Assembly: GCA_026990765.1 (NCBI GenBank)
Contig: JALXCV010000115.1
Location: 1 to 42,933 of the forward strand
DNA length: 42,933 bases
Reading direction: 5' to 3'
DNA from: Hyphomicrobiales bacterium
GTDB lineage: Bacteria > Pseudomonadota > Alphaproteobacteria > Rhizobiales > Aestuariivirgaceae
The position numbers were made by a program, and so were the translations under genes. The notes under the pieces are model-generated. The model was not told where the DNA came from. It saw nothing but the letters and a program-made list of their open reading frames with translations, and ran no database searches. Below, piece after piece: positions 17,460 through 25,954 of this stretch; position 1 is the first letter of the stretch, and every line of letters begins with the position of its first letter.

Positions 17460-18086
17460 CTACAGTTTTTCAACCTGACCGATCCAGCAACCCTTGTCAT
17501 GCTTGACCAGTTTGAATTTCGGGCGCTTGAAGCCAAGCCCGGTCTTTTTCCAGCCGAATGCAAAATACTGTTTCCGGTCACTGGCATAATTCTTGAAATT
17601 GCAGATCAGGCCGCTTTTCTGCAGTTCCTGATTGATGGCATTGCGGGTTTTCTCACGGAAACCTTCAACCATGCACACTGTTCCTTCACGCAAATGGCGA
17701 AAATCTTCAGCTTCTACATTGCCATCAAAAATTACCAGGTCAAAATCACCTGAAATCAGATGTTTGCTGTTATCATCACTATGCAGGTCAAGCTTTTGCA
17801 GATGCGATTTGGTCAGGTTTTTTTTTAACTGCTCAATACAAAAATCATTGGCTTCAGTTACCGTAACCTGTTTGACCTGATGCTCGTGATCTAAAATCGC
17901 ATAAGTCATGGTTCCGATCCCGGCACCAAATTCCAGAATATTTTCCGGTTTGTTTTGCCGTAAAATCGCGCTCAGACAGGAAATGGCAAAACTGCCGGCA
18001 ATATGTTGCGATCCCGGTTTTTGCTTGAACATCCGGTAAATGCCTTCAGCAAAAGATTGATCTTGTTCAGTAATTTCCAGTTGCAC
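17460..18086 (-). CDS. Class I SAM-dependent methyltransferase
   Basis: This 208-residue protein has a Rossmann methyltransferase core. Motif I is ILEFGAGIGTMTYAI (about residues 49-63), followed by an acidic strand end (VTVTEAND) and DLVIFDGNVE as the later motif. It resembles O-methyltransferases in size, but the substrate cannot be assigned. The start is GTG 18086, preceded by AGGGG at a suitable distance. Its TAG stop lies inside the ACTAC duplication of the neighbouring IS, so the insertion happened exactly at the gene end without changing the protein. The neighbours upstream suggest a polysaccharide-modification role; this is inference. Confidence 0.8.
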   Translation of the reverse strand: MQLEITEQDQSFAEGIYRMFKQKPGSQHIAGSFAISCLSAILRQNKPENILEFGAGIGTMTYAILDHEHQVKQVTVTEANDFCIEQLKKNLTKSHLQKLDLHSDDNSKHLISGDFDLVIFDGNVEAEDFRHLREGTVCMVEGFREKTRNAINQELQKSGLICNFKNYASDRKQYFAFGWKKTGLGFKRPKFKLVKHDKGCWIGQVEKL

Positions 18087-18292
18087 CAGATTGCCCCTTG
18101 CCGTTAGTATTGAATAAAAGCCTTAGATAAAACCTCATACCAACAGCCATATAAACACAACCTGAAAAGACCGGAGTAATCGTCATTGAAAATGATGCTT
18201 TAGGAAAGGATCTATCCGGTGTTGATAAAACTGCCAGCAGGAATATTCAAGTGGGTTCTGGCAGCAGATAAGCTGTTATTTCAAGAATAACA

Positions 18293-19471
18293 CTAATTTT
18301 TTCCCTTTAACTTCCAGCGCAGATAAAAGGCAATCCGCTTGAGTGCGGGGTTTGACTTGATAAAGCGTTTCAGTTCAACCCTGTAACCCACAAGAATGGA
18401 TATAACCCGCCCGGCAAGAGAATTGGTCAATATGGTTTCGTGCAGTGCAATGGTTTCACTGGCCCAGTGCCTTTTATAGTCACTGTCACCGGTAGCAAAA
18501 TCAAATCGCTTGTAACCGGACTTGCAGCAGGCTTGAATCGTCCGGCGAAGGGCATTGTCTCCCGGTGATAGTTGATGCAAATCGGTACGCCCGGTTATGG
18601 TGGCTATCATTGCCCAATATGACCCGCCAAAGCCAACCCCGATCATTGTTGCTAGCAATTCTCCGTCAAGGCTTAGATAATATGGCAGCAGCACCGGTCC
18701 ACCATTGGCATGTACCGCATCTGACAGGCGATTCAAAAAAGCGGTATTTTCGCGCGTAACCACATTATGAATGCCTCTTTCACCCAGACGTTTTTCAAGC
18801 TGCACAAGTGCGTTGCCAATGATTTTGCGCGATTGCTGGCCAGTTGTCGGCAGACCAAAGAAAACAGTGCCTTGCTTTTCAAGCTTTCGGTCTCTTTTGG
18901 CATTGCCCCGGCGCGAGGATGATGAACGTTTGCGCCGGTATAACTCGTCATAATCACCAGACAGCTCCATTGCATAAGAGCAATTGGCAGATCTGTTGCT
19001 GAACAGGGGCGCCAGCGGATTATCTATACCGTTAATGGTCTCAGGCTGGTTGTTAAGGTGAATAACGTCAAACCGGCCAAGTGCACAGACTATTTCCGGC
19101 CAGTAATTCCCGATTGCATTATTTTTGGCAGCAAAAAAAGCCTGATCAAAAATAGCTGATCCATAGGTTAGTTCATCGCTGCTTATCCACCTGACAAATT
19201 GCAGCCCGTATTTTTTATAACGGCATAGCGGCAGCAACAGCACCGGGCGGGCTTTTTCATCAAACAGTACAATTATCAGAATTTTTGCATCAATGGCCGC
19301 CCCGATGGTTTCCATCCAGGCCCGGCACCATTCATAGGATTGATAGGCCGTGCAAACCCCGCGCTGTTCAAGTTCCAGCCATACCGGTCTTGCATCTTTC
19401 ATTGAGTGAAAGACCTGAACCCGGCTCAAATCCTGTATTGCCGGTTTTCTGTCAAAAGCTAATAAGGTCAC
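18293..19471 (-). CDS. CelD/BcsL-family GNAT-type acyltransferase
   Basis: This 392-residue cytoplasmic protein matches the CelD/BcsL acetyltransferase group (Acetyltransf_6) associated with cellulose and exopolysaccharide loci. Recognisable segments are YQSYEWCRAWMETIG near the start, RRKRSSSSRRGNAKRDRKLEKQG in the middle, and the C-terminal GNAT-like core LPYYLSLDGELLATMIGV, then HQLSPGDNALRRTIQACCKSGYKRFDFATGDSDYKRHWA. The start is a GTG at 19471 with a weak ribosome site. It is divergent from the NodB-type deacetylase gene, with an 86-base gap. It probably acylates a polysaccharide precursor; the acceptor is unknown. Confidence 0.85.
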   Translation of the reverse strand: MTLLAFDRKPAIQDLSRVQVFHSMKDARPVWLELEQRGVCTAYQSYEWCRAWMETIGAAIDAKILIIVLFDEKARPVLLLPLCRYKKYGLQFVRWISSDELTYGSAIFDQAFFAAKNNAIGNYWPEIVCALGRFDVIHLNNQPETINGIDNPLAPLFSNRSANCSYAMELSGDYDELYRRKRSSSSRRGNAKRDRKLEKQGTVFFGLPTTGQQSRKIIGNALVQLEKRLGERGIHNVVTRENTAFLNRLSDAVHANGGPVLLPYYLSLDGELLATMIGVGFGGSYWAMIATITGRTDLHQLSPGDNALRRTIQACCKSGYKRFDFATGDSDYKRHWASETIALHETILTNSLAGRVISILVGYRVELKRFIKSNPALKRIAFYLRWKLKGKN

Positions 19472-19557
19472 TCAAATTCTCACAATCCGTAAAATGAAAG
19501 TAAATACTTGCATGTTAGTGTCACCCCAAACACAGCAATTTACGGACCAGAATTCAC

Positions 19558-20616
19558 ATGTCGTTGAAAGAAACCCTAATCCGTTCCATTCTGGATATGG
19601 TGCATTATAGCAAAATGTCGCAGAAAATCGGCCTTTTTAAGGGTAGTGGCGCCCTGTTAATGCTACATCACATTCGCCCCGGTGGCGGCCTGCAACAGGG
19701 TTTTGCCCCCAATAGCGGCCTTGAAATAACCCCGCAGTTCCTTAATGACACAATCGAACAACTGGTTGAAAACGGCTATCAATTGCTGTCTTTGGCAGAT
19801 GCCGTCAATATAATCGACTCTGGTGTCAAACCCGACAAGCCTTTTGCCGTGTTCACCATTGATGATGGTTACCGCGATAATCTGCAACATGCTCTGCCGG
19901 TTTTCCAGCGCCATGATTGCCCGTTCACCATTTTCATTGCCCCTGACATAACAGATGGCCGCAGTGAATTATGGTGGCGCGGTCTGGAGCAGGTGGTTCT
20001 GGAAAACCGGCATATCGAGGCTGAAATCGCCGGTGAAAAATTCAGCCTTGAGGCCACCGATACCGCCAGCCAGCGCGAAGCTTTCTGGAAGCTGTACTGG
20101 CCTGTACGCAATATGCCGGAAATTGAACAGCGCCAGTGGATAAGACAATTTTGTTCATTCTATAATGTTGATCTTGATGAGCAATGCGCCCGTGAAGCCA
20201 TGAACTGGGACGAACTGCGCCAGATCGCTTCTGACCCTTTATGCACTATCGGTGCCCATACGATCCATCATTACGCAGTATCAAAACTGCCAGCAGAAAT
20301 GGTTGTAAAAGAAGCGGTGCAGTCACGTGACCGGATAAGCCAGGAGCTGGGAACCACCCCGGAATTCTTCGCCTATCCCTATGGTGACGCCGGTTCTGCC
20401 GGTCCCCGCGATTTCGAGCTGATTAAGGAAGCAGGTTTCAAGGCTGCTGTTACAACCCGCAAGGGACTGATATATCCTGATCACCAACAGCATCTGACAG
20501 CCCTGCCACGCCTGTCGCTTAATGGTGGCTATCAAAAACAGCGCTATACAGATGCCCTGTTGTCAGGAATCCCCTTTGCCCTGTTCAACCGCTTTCGCCG
20601 GGTGAATGTGGGGTAG
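19558..20616 (+). CDS. NodB-type polysaccharide deacetylase
   Basis: This 352-residue protein belongs to carbohydrate esterase family 4. The metal-binding motifs are visible: FTIDDGYRDN (about 100-109, variant of TFDDG) and the histidine pair in GAHTIHHYAVSKL (about 233-245). A family-typical FAYPYGDAG follows, then AVTTRKG. No signal peptide is seen, so it probably acts in the cytoplasm or needs another export route. The usual reaction is removal of acetyl groups from N-acetylated sugars. Divergent partner: the CelD-like acyltransferase. An acylation/deacetylation pair near the exopolysaccharide genes suggests tailoring of the same polymer, which is inference. Confidence 0.87.
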   Translation: MSLKETLIRSILDMVHYSKMSQKIGLFKGSGALLMLHHIRPGGGLQQGFAPNSGLEITPQFLNDTIEQLVENGYQLLSLADAVNIIDSGVKPDKPFAVFTIDDGYRDNLQHALPVFQRHDCPFTIFIAPDITDGRSELWWRGLEQVVLENRHIEAEIAGEKFSLEATDTASQREAFWKLYWPVRNMPEIEQRQWIRQFCSFYNVDLDEQCAREAMNWDELRQIASDPLCTIGAHTIHHYAVSKLPAEMVVKEAVQSRDRISQELGTTPEFFAYPYGDAGSAGPRDFELIKEAGFKAAVTTRKGLIYPDHQQHLTALPRLSLNGGYQKQRYTDALLSGIPFALFNRFRRVNVG

Positions 20617-20725
20617 GGTAGGGCCATTGCGATGATTGGCTCAGGTTAAGGAAAGCGCACCCTTGAACCCCGTTTTGCACAGACGGGCAGCAAAAACGAT
20701 CTATCGCCTCATTACAGGCCAGATA

Positions 20726-20753
20726 CCGGATCGGGAGACTAGCTCCCAACCGG
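20726..20753 (-). terminator. Hairpin between the deacetylase gene and the TRAP operon
   Basis: CCGG, GGGAG and CTCCC, CCGG form an interrupted GC-rich stem around ACTAG. It lies just past the dctP stop on the minus strand. There is no T-run, so it may be a terminator that acts weakly or an RNA 3'-end stabiliser. Confidence 0.4.
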
Positions 20754-20768
20754 CTTTACTGTTGAATA

Positions 20769-21836
20769 TTACCCCTTGCGCATCATCATGCTGGGAGCCT
20801 TCATGGCTATAGCGTAATCACTTTGCAATTCCAGCGCTGCTTTATAGCTTTGCATGACCTTGGCAAATTGCGGGTTTTTGGCGGCCTGTTCGGCCATGAC
20901 TTCGCTTGATGCCTTTTTAAGTGCTGTCATCACATCATCAGGAAAAGCGGCAAATTCAACGCCCTTTTGTTTTAACTGCTTGAAGGCAAGAGCGTTGAAA
21001 TAATCAAACTGGCCAAGGGTTTCAACTGATGTGGCTTCAGCCGCATTGGCTATGATTGCCTGCAAATCCTTGGGCAGTTCATCAAAAGCATCCTTGTTTA
21101 CCACAATTTCCAGCGCCGCTGATGGCTCATGGAAGGCTGGCAGATAGCAATATTTGGCAACCTTGTTCAGACCAAAAGCCTGATCCAGCATCGGGCCGAC
21201 CCATTCAGATGCATCAATCGCACCGGACTGGAAAGCCGGGAATATTTCTGGTGGTGGCAGCAGTACCGCATTCACCCCCAGCTTGCGCATGGCCTCACCG
21301 CCAAGCCCGGCAATGCGCATGTTAAGGCCAGACAAGTCTTTTACCGTCTTGATAGGTTTCTTGAACCAGCCTGCTGACTGGGCGCCGGAATTGCCGGAAT
21401 AAAACACTTTCAGACCACGCTCTGCGGCAATCTCGTCCCAAAGCTTCTGACCGCCGCCAAACCGCAACCATGAAGCATGTTCAACCGCTGTCATGCCAAA
21501 GGGAACAGCTGAAAAGAAGTGCAGGGCCGAATTCTTGCCGGCAGAATAATAGGGGGTGGAATGACCGATTTTGGCAGTGCCGTTCTGCACAGCATCTTCA
21601 ACCCCGAATGGTGGAACCAGTTCACCGCCAGAAAACACCTTGAAGCTCAAACGGCCATCCGACATTTCAGCAACCCGTTTGGCAAAGCTGGTAACATTGG
21701 TGCCGACACCTGGTGCCTTGGCTGGAAAAGATGATGGCAGTTTCCACTTGATTTTGCCACTGGCAATCGCCGGGGTTGCCAGCGCAGCGGCTGGAACCGC
21801 TATGGTACTGGCCTTGATGAATTCTCGTCTTTTCAT
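20769..21836 (-). CDS. dctP: TRAP transporter substrate-binding protein, TakP-like
   Basis: This 355-residue periplasmic binding protein has a Tat-type signal (KRREFIKASTIAVPAAALATPAIASG). The mature part is of the TakP/mannitol-binding subgroup: KLPSSFP, FSGGELVPPFGVEDAV, NSGAQSAGWFKKPI, LNMRIAGLGGEAM and IDASEWVGP. The conserved Arg in MRIAG and the Glu-Trp pair in SEWVGP fit binding of a small carboxylate, as in the alpha-keto acid binder TakP. The start ATG follows a strong CGGAGG. It is the last gene of dctQ-dctM-dctP, with 31 bases to dctM. The exact ligand is not known. Confidence 0.92.
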   Translation of the reverse strand: MKRREFIKASTIAVPAAALATPAIASGKIKWKLPSSFPAKAPGVGTNVTSFAKRVAEMSDGRLSFKVFSGGELVPPFGVEDAVQNGTAKIGHSTPYYSAGKNSALHFFSAVPFGMTAVEHASWLRFGGGQKLWDEIAAERGLKVFYSGNSGAQSAGWFKKPIKTVKDLSGLNMRIAGLGGEAMRKLGVNAVLLPPPEIFPAFQSGAIDASEWVGPMLDQAFGLNKVAKYCYLPAFHEPSAALEIVVNKDAFDELPKDLQAIIANAAEATSVETLGQFDYFNALAFKQLKQKGVEFAAFPDDVMTALKKASSEVMAEQAAKNPQFAKVMQSYKAALELQSDYAIAMKAPSMMMRKG

Positions 21837-21867
21837 AATATTCCTCCGTTAGTTTTAAGCTTCAGCA

Positions 21868-23460
21868 TCAACCAAACATCAACTGCGGCAGCCATGTGGC
21901 CAAAGCTGGAAATGTCGCGACAATCCCTATAGTTATAATCTGAATGATAACAAATGGAATGATTGAAATGTAAATATCGCGGGTGGTTATTGATTTTGGT
22001 GCCACCGAGCGGAAATAAAACAGCGCGAACCCGAATGGCGGTGTCAGGAATGATGTTTGCAGATTGAGCGCTATCAATATGGCGAACCAGACGGGGTGAA
22101 AGTCTGATTGCAACAGAACCGGCCCAACAACCGGTATCACGATAAATACAATTTCGACAAACTCCAGAATGAACCCGAGTGCAAATATCACCAGCATGGT
22201 CGCTGCCAGCATTCCCCATTGACCGCCGGGAAGGCTGGTGAGCAATCGCGAAACCGTCTCATCGCCATCAAAGCCGCGAAACACCAGCGACAGCATTGAA
22301 GCGGCCATGATGATGCCAAAGATCATCGCAGTTATCCGCACCGTACCGCCAAGAGCATCCATCAATACCTGTGAAGTCAATAATTGTATTATCGCCAGTA
22401 CCGTTCCTGCCAGCAACAGTAACACCAGCATCATGGTGACAACAGATGGTAAAGTCAGGGCCAGTTGTCCGCTGGAATAATCAATTTTCGTATATCCGGC
22501 AGCTTTCATCATCACAATGATAAAAGCCACCACCCCGGTTGCAAACATTAACTGCCTGAACGCTTTGGCAGTTCCTGGCTGATTGGCCGCAGTCAGTAGC
22601 AATGTACCGGCAACCCCGATAACAGCTGCTTCGGTGGCTGTTGCCACGCCCATCAGGATTGACCCCAGCACTGTCAGTATCAAGATAACAGTTGGCAGGG
22701 TTTCCCATAACAGGCTTGATATCAGGGGGGCTGTGTCTGTTTCAGATATTGTTTGAGTAGCAACAGGCTGGCTGTCAGCTTTTTTGCCGGAAAAGCTGAT
22801 CAATACAACCATGTAAATTCCGTATAATCCAACCAGTATCAGGCCGGGCAGCAGGGCACCGGCAAACAGATCGCTGACGGTAACAGGATCAGGAGCAAAA
22901 TTGCCAACTTCGCGTTGCGCTTCAATATAGGCATTGGAGATCTGGTCGCCCAAAAAGATCAGTACAATGGAAGGCGGGATAATCTGCCCGAGCGTTCCGG
23001 CAGCACAGATCAGCCCGCTGCTGGCGCGTCTGGAAATTCCGGCATTGAGCAGGCTTGGCAGGCTGATCATGCCCAGCATGACTATGGTGGCACCGATTAT
23101 CCCGGTTGAGGCGGCAATCAGGGTGCTGACGAACAACACGGAAATTGCCAGCATCGAGCGCGAACCGCCCAGCAATTTGCCGATATTGACAAGCATTCGC
23201 TCTGCGATACGCGATTTTTCCAGCAAAATACCCATCAAAATGAACATCGGTACTGCCGTTAACAGCGAATTGTTCATGATGCCGAAAATGCGCTGCGGAT
23301 AGGCCATCAGATAGCTTGTATCAAATGCACCAAACCATGAGGCGATAAAGGCAATAGCCAGCGGTACCCCGGAAATTACCAGCATTACCGGAATACCGGA
23401 CAAAATCCCGGCAAGCAGCGATGCTGCCAGCACCAGCAGCCAGACTTCTTCAATGCTCAT
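21868..23460 (-). CDS. dctM: TRAP transporter large permease
   Basis: This 530-residue inner-membrane protein with more than ten predicted spans is the ion-coupled transport subunit. Family segments: GIPVMLVISGVPLAIAF near the start, VPMFILMGILLEKS, STGIIGATIVMLGMISLPSLL, AAGTLGQIIPPSIVLIFLGD and, near the end, LQTSFLTPPFGFALFY. The length is longer than simple DctM (about 425) and matches the large TRAP permeases paired with TakP-like binders. Its start overlaps the end of dctQ by 11 bases, so translation is probably coupled. Confidence 0.94.
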   Translation of the reverse strand: MSIEEVWLLVLAASLLAGILSGIPVMLVISGVPLAIAFIASWFGAFDTSYLMAYPQRIFGIMNNSLLTAVPMFILMGILLEKSRIAERMLVNIGKLLGGSRSMLAISVLFVSTLIAASTGIIGATIVMLGMISLPSLLNAGISRRASSGLICAAGTLGQIIPPSIVLIFLGDQISNAYIEAQREVGNFAPDPVTVSDLFAGALLPGLILVGLYGIYMVVLISFSGKKADSQPVATQTISETDTAPLISSLLWETLPTVILILTVLGSILMGVATATEAAVIGVAGTLLLTAANQPGTAKAFRQLMFATGVVAFIIVMMKAAGYTKIDYSSGQLALTLPSVVTMMLVLLLLAGTVLAIIQLLTSQVLMDALGGTVRITAMIFGIIMAASMLSLVFRGFDGDETVSRLLTSLPGGQWGMLAATMLVIFALGFILEFVEIVFIVIPVVGPVLLQSDFHPVWFAILIALNLQTSFLTPPFGFALFYFRSVAPKSITTRDIYISIIPFVIIQIITIGIVATFPALATWLPQLMFG

Positions 23461-23974
23461 CTGATTTATCGGCTTTCAATGCGGGAAACCATATGGCAAG
23501 GCTTTGCAGCAACATCAAGATTGCAGCCAGCGGCAGGCAGGATTTGACCAGAAACAGGCCGGGCAGACCACCGGTCTCGCTAGATCCTTCATGGATGCTC
23601 CATGAATAGACAATATCGGGCCAGACATTGAGGATTATCATCGCAAATACCGGTATCAGAAAAAACAGATGTCCGAACCGGTCAATCAGCAGTTTCATAC
23701 GCGGGCTTTGACTGGAGCGAAACACATCAACCCGCACATGTGCATCCTGCTTGAGTGCCACCGGCAACCCAAGCACCACCAGTGCTGCAAAAGCATATGC
23801 AACTCCATCCTGCAATTCCAGAAAACCGATACCGAAAACATAGCGCAGCAACACCACCATCAATTGCAGCAAGAAAACCCCGGCCAGCAGAAATATGCAG
23901 ATATTTCTGGTAACCATATGCAGTAATTGCAGTAACCGTATGAAATTCGTTGGTTTTTGTTGCCCTGTGACCAT
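23450..23974 (-). CDS. dctQ: TRAP transporter small permease
   Basis: This protein of about 174 residues has four hydrophobic spans and is the small membrane subunit that supports DctM. Segments such as NICIFLLAGVFLLQLMVVLLRYVFGIGFLELQDGVAYAFAALVVLGLPVALKQDAHVRVDVF are typical of DctQ. ATG 23974 is chosen, with GGAG 12 bases upstream; a TTG at 23992 is possible. It is the first gene of the operon. Confidence 0.93.
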   Translation of the reverse strand: MVTGQQKPTNFIRLLQLLHMVTRNICIFLLAGVFLLQLMVVLLRYVFGIGFLELQDGVAYAFAALVVLGLPVALKQDAHVRVDVFRSSQSPRMKLLIDRFGHLFFLIPVFAMIILNVWPDIVYSWSIHEGSSETGGLPGLFLVKSCLPLAAILMLLQSLAIWFPALKADKSDEH

Positions 23975-24085
23975 AAAACTATCTCGCTCCAAGAGCGGTA
24001 GTTATAAAAGAACAGCACAGTAATTTCAATTTTTTAATAATCTTGAAATCATCTGTGCTGCTTTGAGCCTGTTACGGGCAATATG

Positions 24086-25366
24086 TTACTTTTCCAGGGC
24101 CTGTTTGATATCAGCTATAATATCATCTGCAGTTTCAATGCCGATTGACAGGCGAACCAGTTCCGGCCCGGCACCGGCCTTTTTCAACTCATCGGCTGTC
24201 AGTTGGCTGTGGGTGGTAGATGCCGGGTGAATGACCAGCGATCTGGTATCACCAACATTTGCCAGATGGCTTAGAAGCTGAACCTGTGACACAAATTTTA
24301 CACCGGCTTCAAAACCGCCTTTCAACCCGAAGGTAAACACGGCACCGGCTCCACGCGGGCAGTATTTCTGGTGCAGATCATAATGCGGGCTGCTCTTTAG
24401 ACCGGCATAATTGACATATTCAACTGCCTCATGCCCATCAAGGAACTCGGCCACTTTAAGCGCATTTTCACAATGTCGTTCCATGCGCAAGGACAGGGTT
24501 TCCATGCCGGTCAGTATATTGAACGAATTGGTCGGAGAAATTGCCGGACCAAGGTCACGCAATCCCAGCACCCGGCAGGTAATGGCAAGGGCGATATTGC
24601 CAAAGGTTTCATACATCACCATGCCATTATAAGAGGCATTTGGTTCGCTGAGCATCGGGTATTTTCCACCCTTGGCCCAGTCAAACTTTCCAGCCTCAAC
24701 CAGCGCACCACCCATTGAATTGCCATGGCCTGCCATGAATTTGGTAAGCGAGTGGGTTACAATATCGGCTCCATAATCAAAAGGTCTGCAAAGATATGGT
24801 GTGGCCAGCGTATTATCAACTATGAGCGGTACGCCCGCCTTTTCCGCAATGGCAGCTACTGCCTCGATATCTGTAACCCGTCCACCCGGATTGGCGATGG
24901 ATTCAATGAAGATTGCTTTGGTCCTGTCGGTAATGGCAGCAGCTATGGAATCTGTATTTTCAGCATCGGCCCAGGCAACATTCCAGCCAAAGGACTTGAA
25001 AGAATGATTGAACTGGTTGATTGAACCGCCATAAAGCTGGCGTACAGCCACAAACTCATCGCCTGGCTGCATCAGGGCATGAAACACCAGCAATTGCGCT
25101 GCATGACCGCAGGAAGTGGCAACCGCTGCGGTTCCCCCCTCAAGTGTTGCCACTTTTTCCTCAAGTACTGAAGTTGTGGGGTTCATGATGCGCGTATAGA
25201 TATTGCCAAAGGCACGAAGTGCAAACAGGTCAGCCGCATGCTGGGCATCATCAAACACATAAGATGTAGTCTGATATATCGGTGTTGCCCGTGCCCCGGT
25301 TGCCGGGTCCGGCTGGGCTCCGGCATGAATTGCCAGAGTGTCAAATCCATATTTATTATCGCTCAT
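24086..25366 (-). CDS. metY: O-acetylhomoserine sulfhydrylase (PLP-dependent)
   Basis: This 426-residue enzyme of the Cys/Met metabolism PLP family should make homocysteine from O-acetylhomoserine and sulfide. It opens with YGFDTLAIHAGAQPDPATGARATPIYQTTSYVF and has TSCGHAAQLLVFHALMQPGDEFVA. The PLP lysine is Lys209 in THSLTKFMAGHGNSMGG. VRLSIGIE near the C-terminus is also typical. The length near 430 fits MetY rather than the shorter MetB/MetZ group (about 390-400). The ATG at 25366 follows GGAGGAAAC. It is divergent from a DUF3775 gene, and an inverted repeat sits between the two. Confidence 0.93.
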   Translation of the reverse strand: MSDNKYGFDTLAIHAGAQPDPATGARATPIYQTTSYVFDDAQHAADLFALRAFGNIYTRIMNPTTSVLEEKVATLEGGTAAVATSCGHAAQLLVFHALMQPGDEFVAVRQLYGGSINQFNHSFKSFGWNVAWADAENTDSIAAAITDRTKAIFIESIANPGGRVTDIEAVAAIAEKAGVPLIVDNTLATPYLCRPFDYGADIVTHSLTKFMAGHGNSMGGALVEAGKFDWAKGGKYPMLSEPNASYNGMVMYETFGNIALAITCRVLGLRDLGPAISPTNSFNILTGMETLSLRMERHCENALKVAEFLDGHEAVEYVNYAGLKSSPHYDLHQKYCPRGAGAVFTFGLKGGFEAGVKFVSQVQLLSHLANVGDTRSLVIHPASTTHSQLTADELKKAGAGPELVRLSIGIETADDIIADIKQALEK

Positions 25367-25442
25367 AATGTTTCCTCCAAATGTCTTTACGAGTGCTTTT
25401 GAATTACATTATTGCTACCAGAAAACGAAAAAGAGTACAACC

Positions 25443-25458
25443 GTTCTTATAACAGAAC
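25443..25458. promoter_or_regulatory. Inverted repeat in the metY / DUF3775 divergent region
   Basis: GTTCT and AGAAC are arranged as GTTCT-N6-AGAAC in the spacer between the divergent genes. It could be an operator of a dimeric regulator. It does not fit the LexA direct repeat, because the second half is inverted. Confidence 0.35.
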
Positions 25459-25545
25459 ATATGTGGTTGATTTATGTCAATGATAATTGGGGCTAAACAT
25501 AAGAATATGAATATCAACAAGTCCCTGAGAGTGGAGGAGGGTCAA

Positions 25546-25938
25546 ATGTTACAAATATCACCGCAAAAGATCGCCCATATCATAGTACGGGCCAGGGAGA
25601 TGGAAGTTAAGGTTGAATCATGGGGTGGCGCCCGCGACAGCGATGATTCTGACAATATTCTGGCCGATCTTACTGGCGATGCAACCGGTCTTGAGCTTAA
25701 AAGATTTATCCGTTCCCTTAATGATGATGAGCAGGCAGAACTGGTTGCTGTTGCCTGGATAGGCAGGGGAACTTTTGAAGCTGAAGAACTCGACGATGCT
25801 ATCGAAACCGCCAAAATTGAAAAAGTAAACCCGACCGAGCAATATCTGATGGGTATCCCGTTACTGTCAGATTATCTTGAAGACGGGATGGACAAGCTTG
25901 GTATTTCACTTGAAGAAGCCGAAGAGGGTGTTATTTAG
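25546..25938 (+). CDS. DUF3775 family protein
   Basis: This 130-residue acidic cytoplasmic protein matches the DUF3775 family common in Alphaproteobacteria. It contains ISPQKIAHIIVRAREMEVKV, the family segment LKRFIRSLNDDEQAELVAVAWIGRGTF and a C-terminal PLLSDYLEDGMDKLG. ATG 25546 is preceded by a strong GGAGGAGGG. The longer frame from 25474 lacks such a site. The function is unknown. Divergent from metY. Confidence 0.85.
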   Translation: MLQISPQKIAHIIVRAREMEVKVESWGGARDSDDSDNILADLTGDATGLELKRFIRSLNDDEQAELVAVAWIGRGTFEAEELDDAIETAKIEKVNPTEQYLMGIPLLSDYLEDGMDKLGISLEEAEEGVI

Positions 25939-25954
25939 CGCGACAGACCCTGAT

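Larger units (their letters stand above)
14429..17463 (-). mobile_element. IS5-family insertion sequence, interrupted by a 1.5-kb insert
   Basis: The element runs from inverted repeat AGTCCCTCGTGATCTA (14434-14449) to TACTTCACGTGGGACT (17443-17458); the two ends match at 13 of 16 positions when one is reversed. Both ends are flanked by ACTAC (14429-14433 and 17459-17463), a likely target duplication, though part of it could belong to the repeats. The transposase gene, read on the minus strand, is split: its first part is at 17294-16291 and its last part at 14794-14447. The foreign 1,496 bases in between are flanked by GTTAA. Without the insert, the element would be about 1.53 kb with one transposase of about 450 residues. 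Confidence 0.85.

Noticed and set aside
25367-25473. SAM riboswitch upstream of metY
   Set aside because: The 107-base leader does not show the conserved SAM-II core or pseudoknot that I could recognise; only one inverted repeat is visible.
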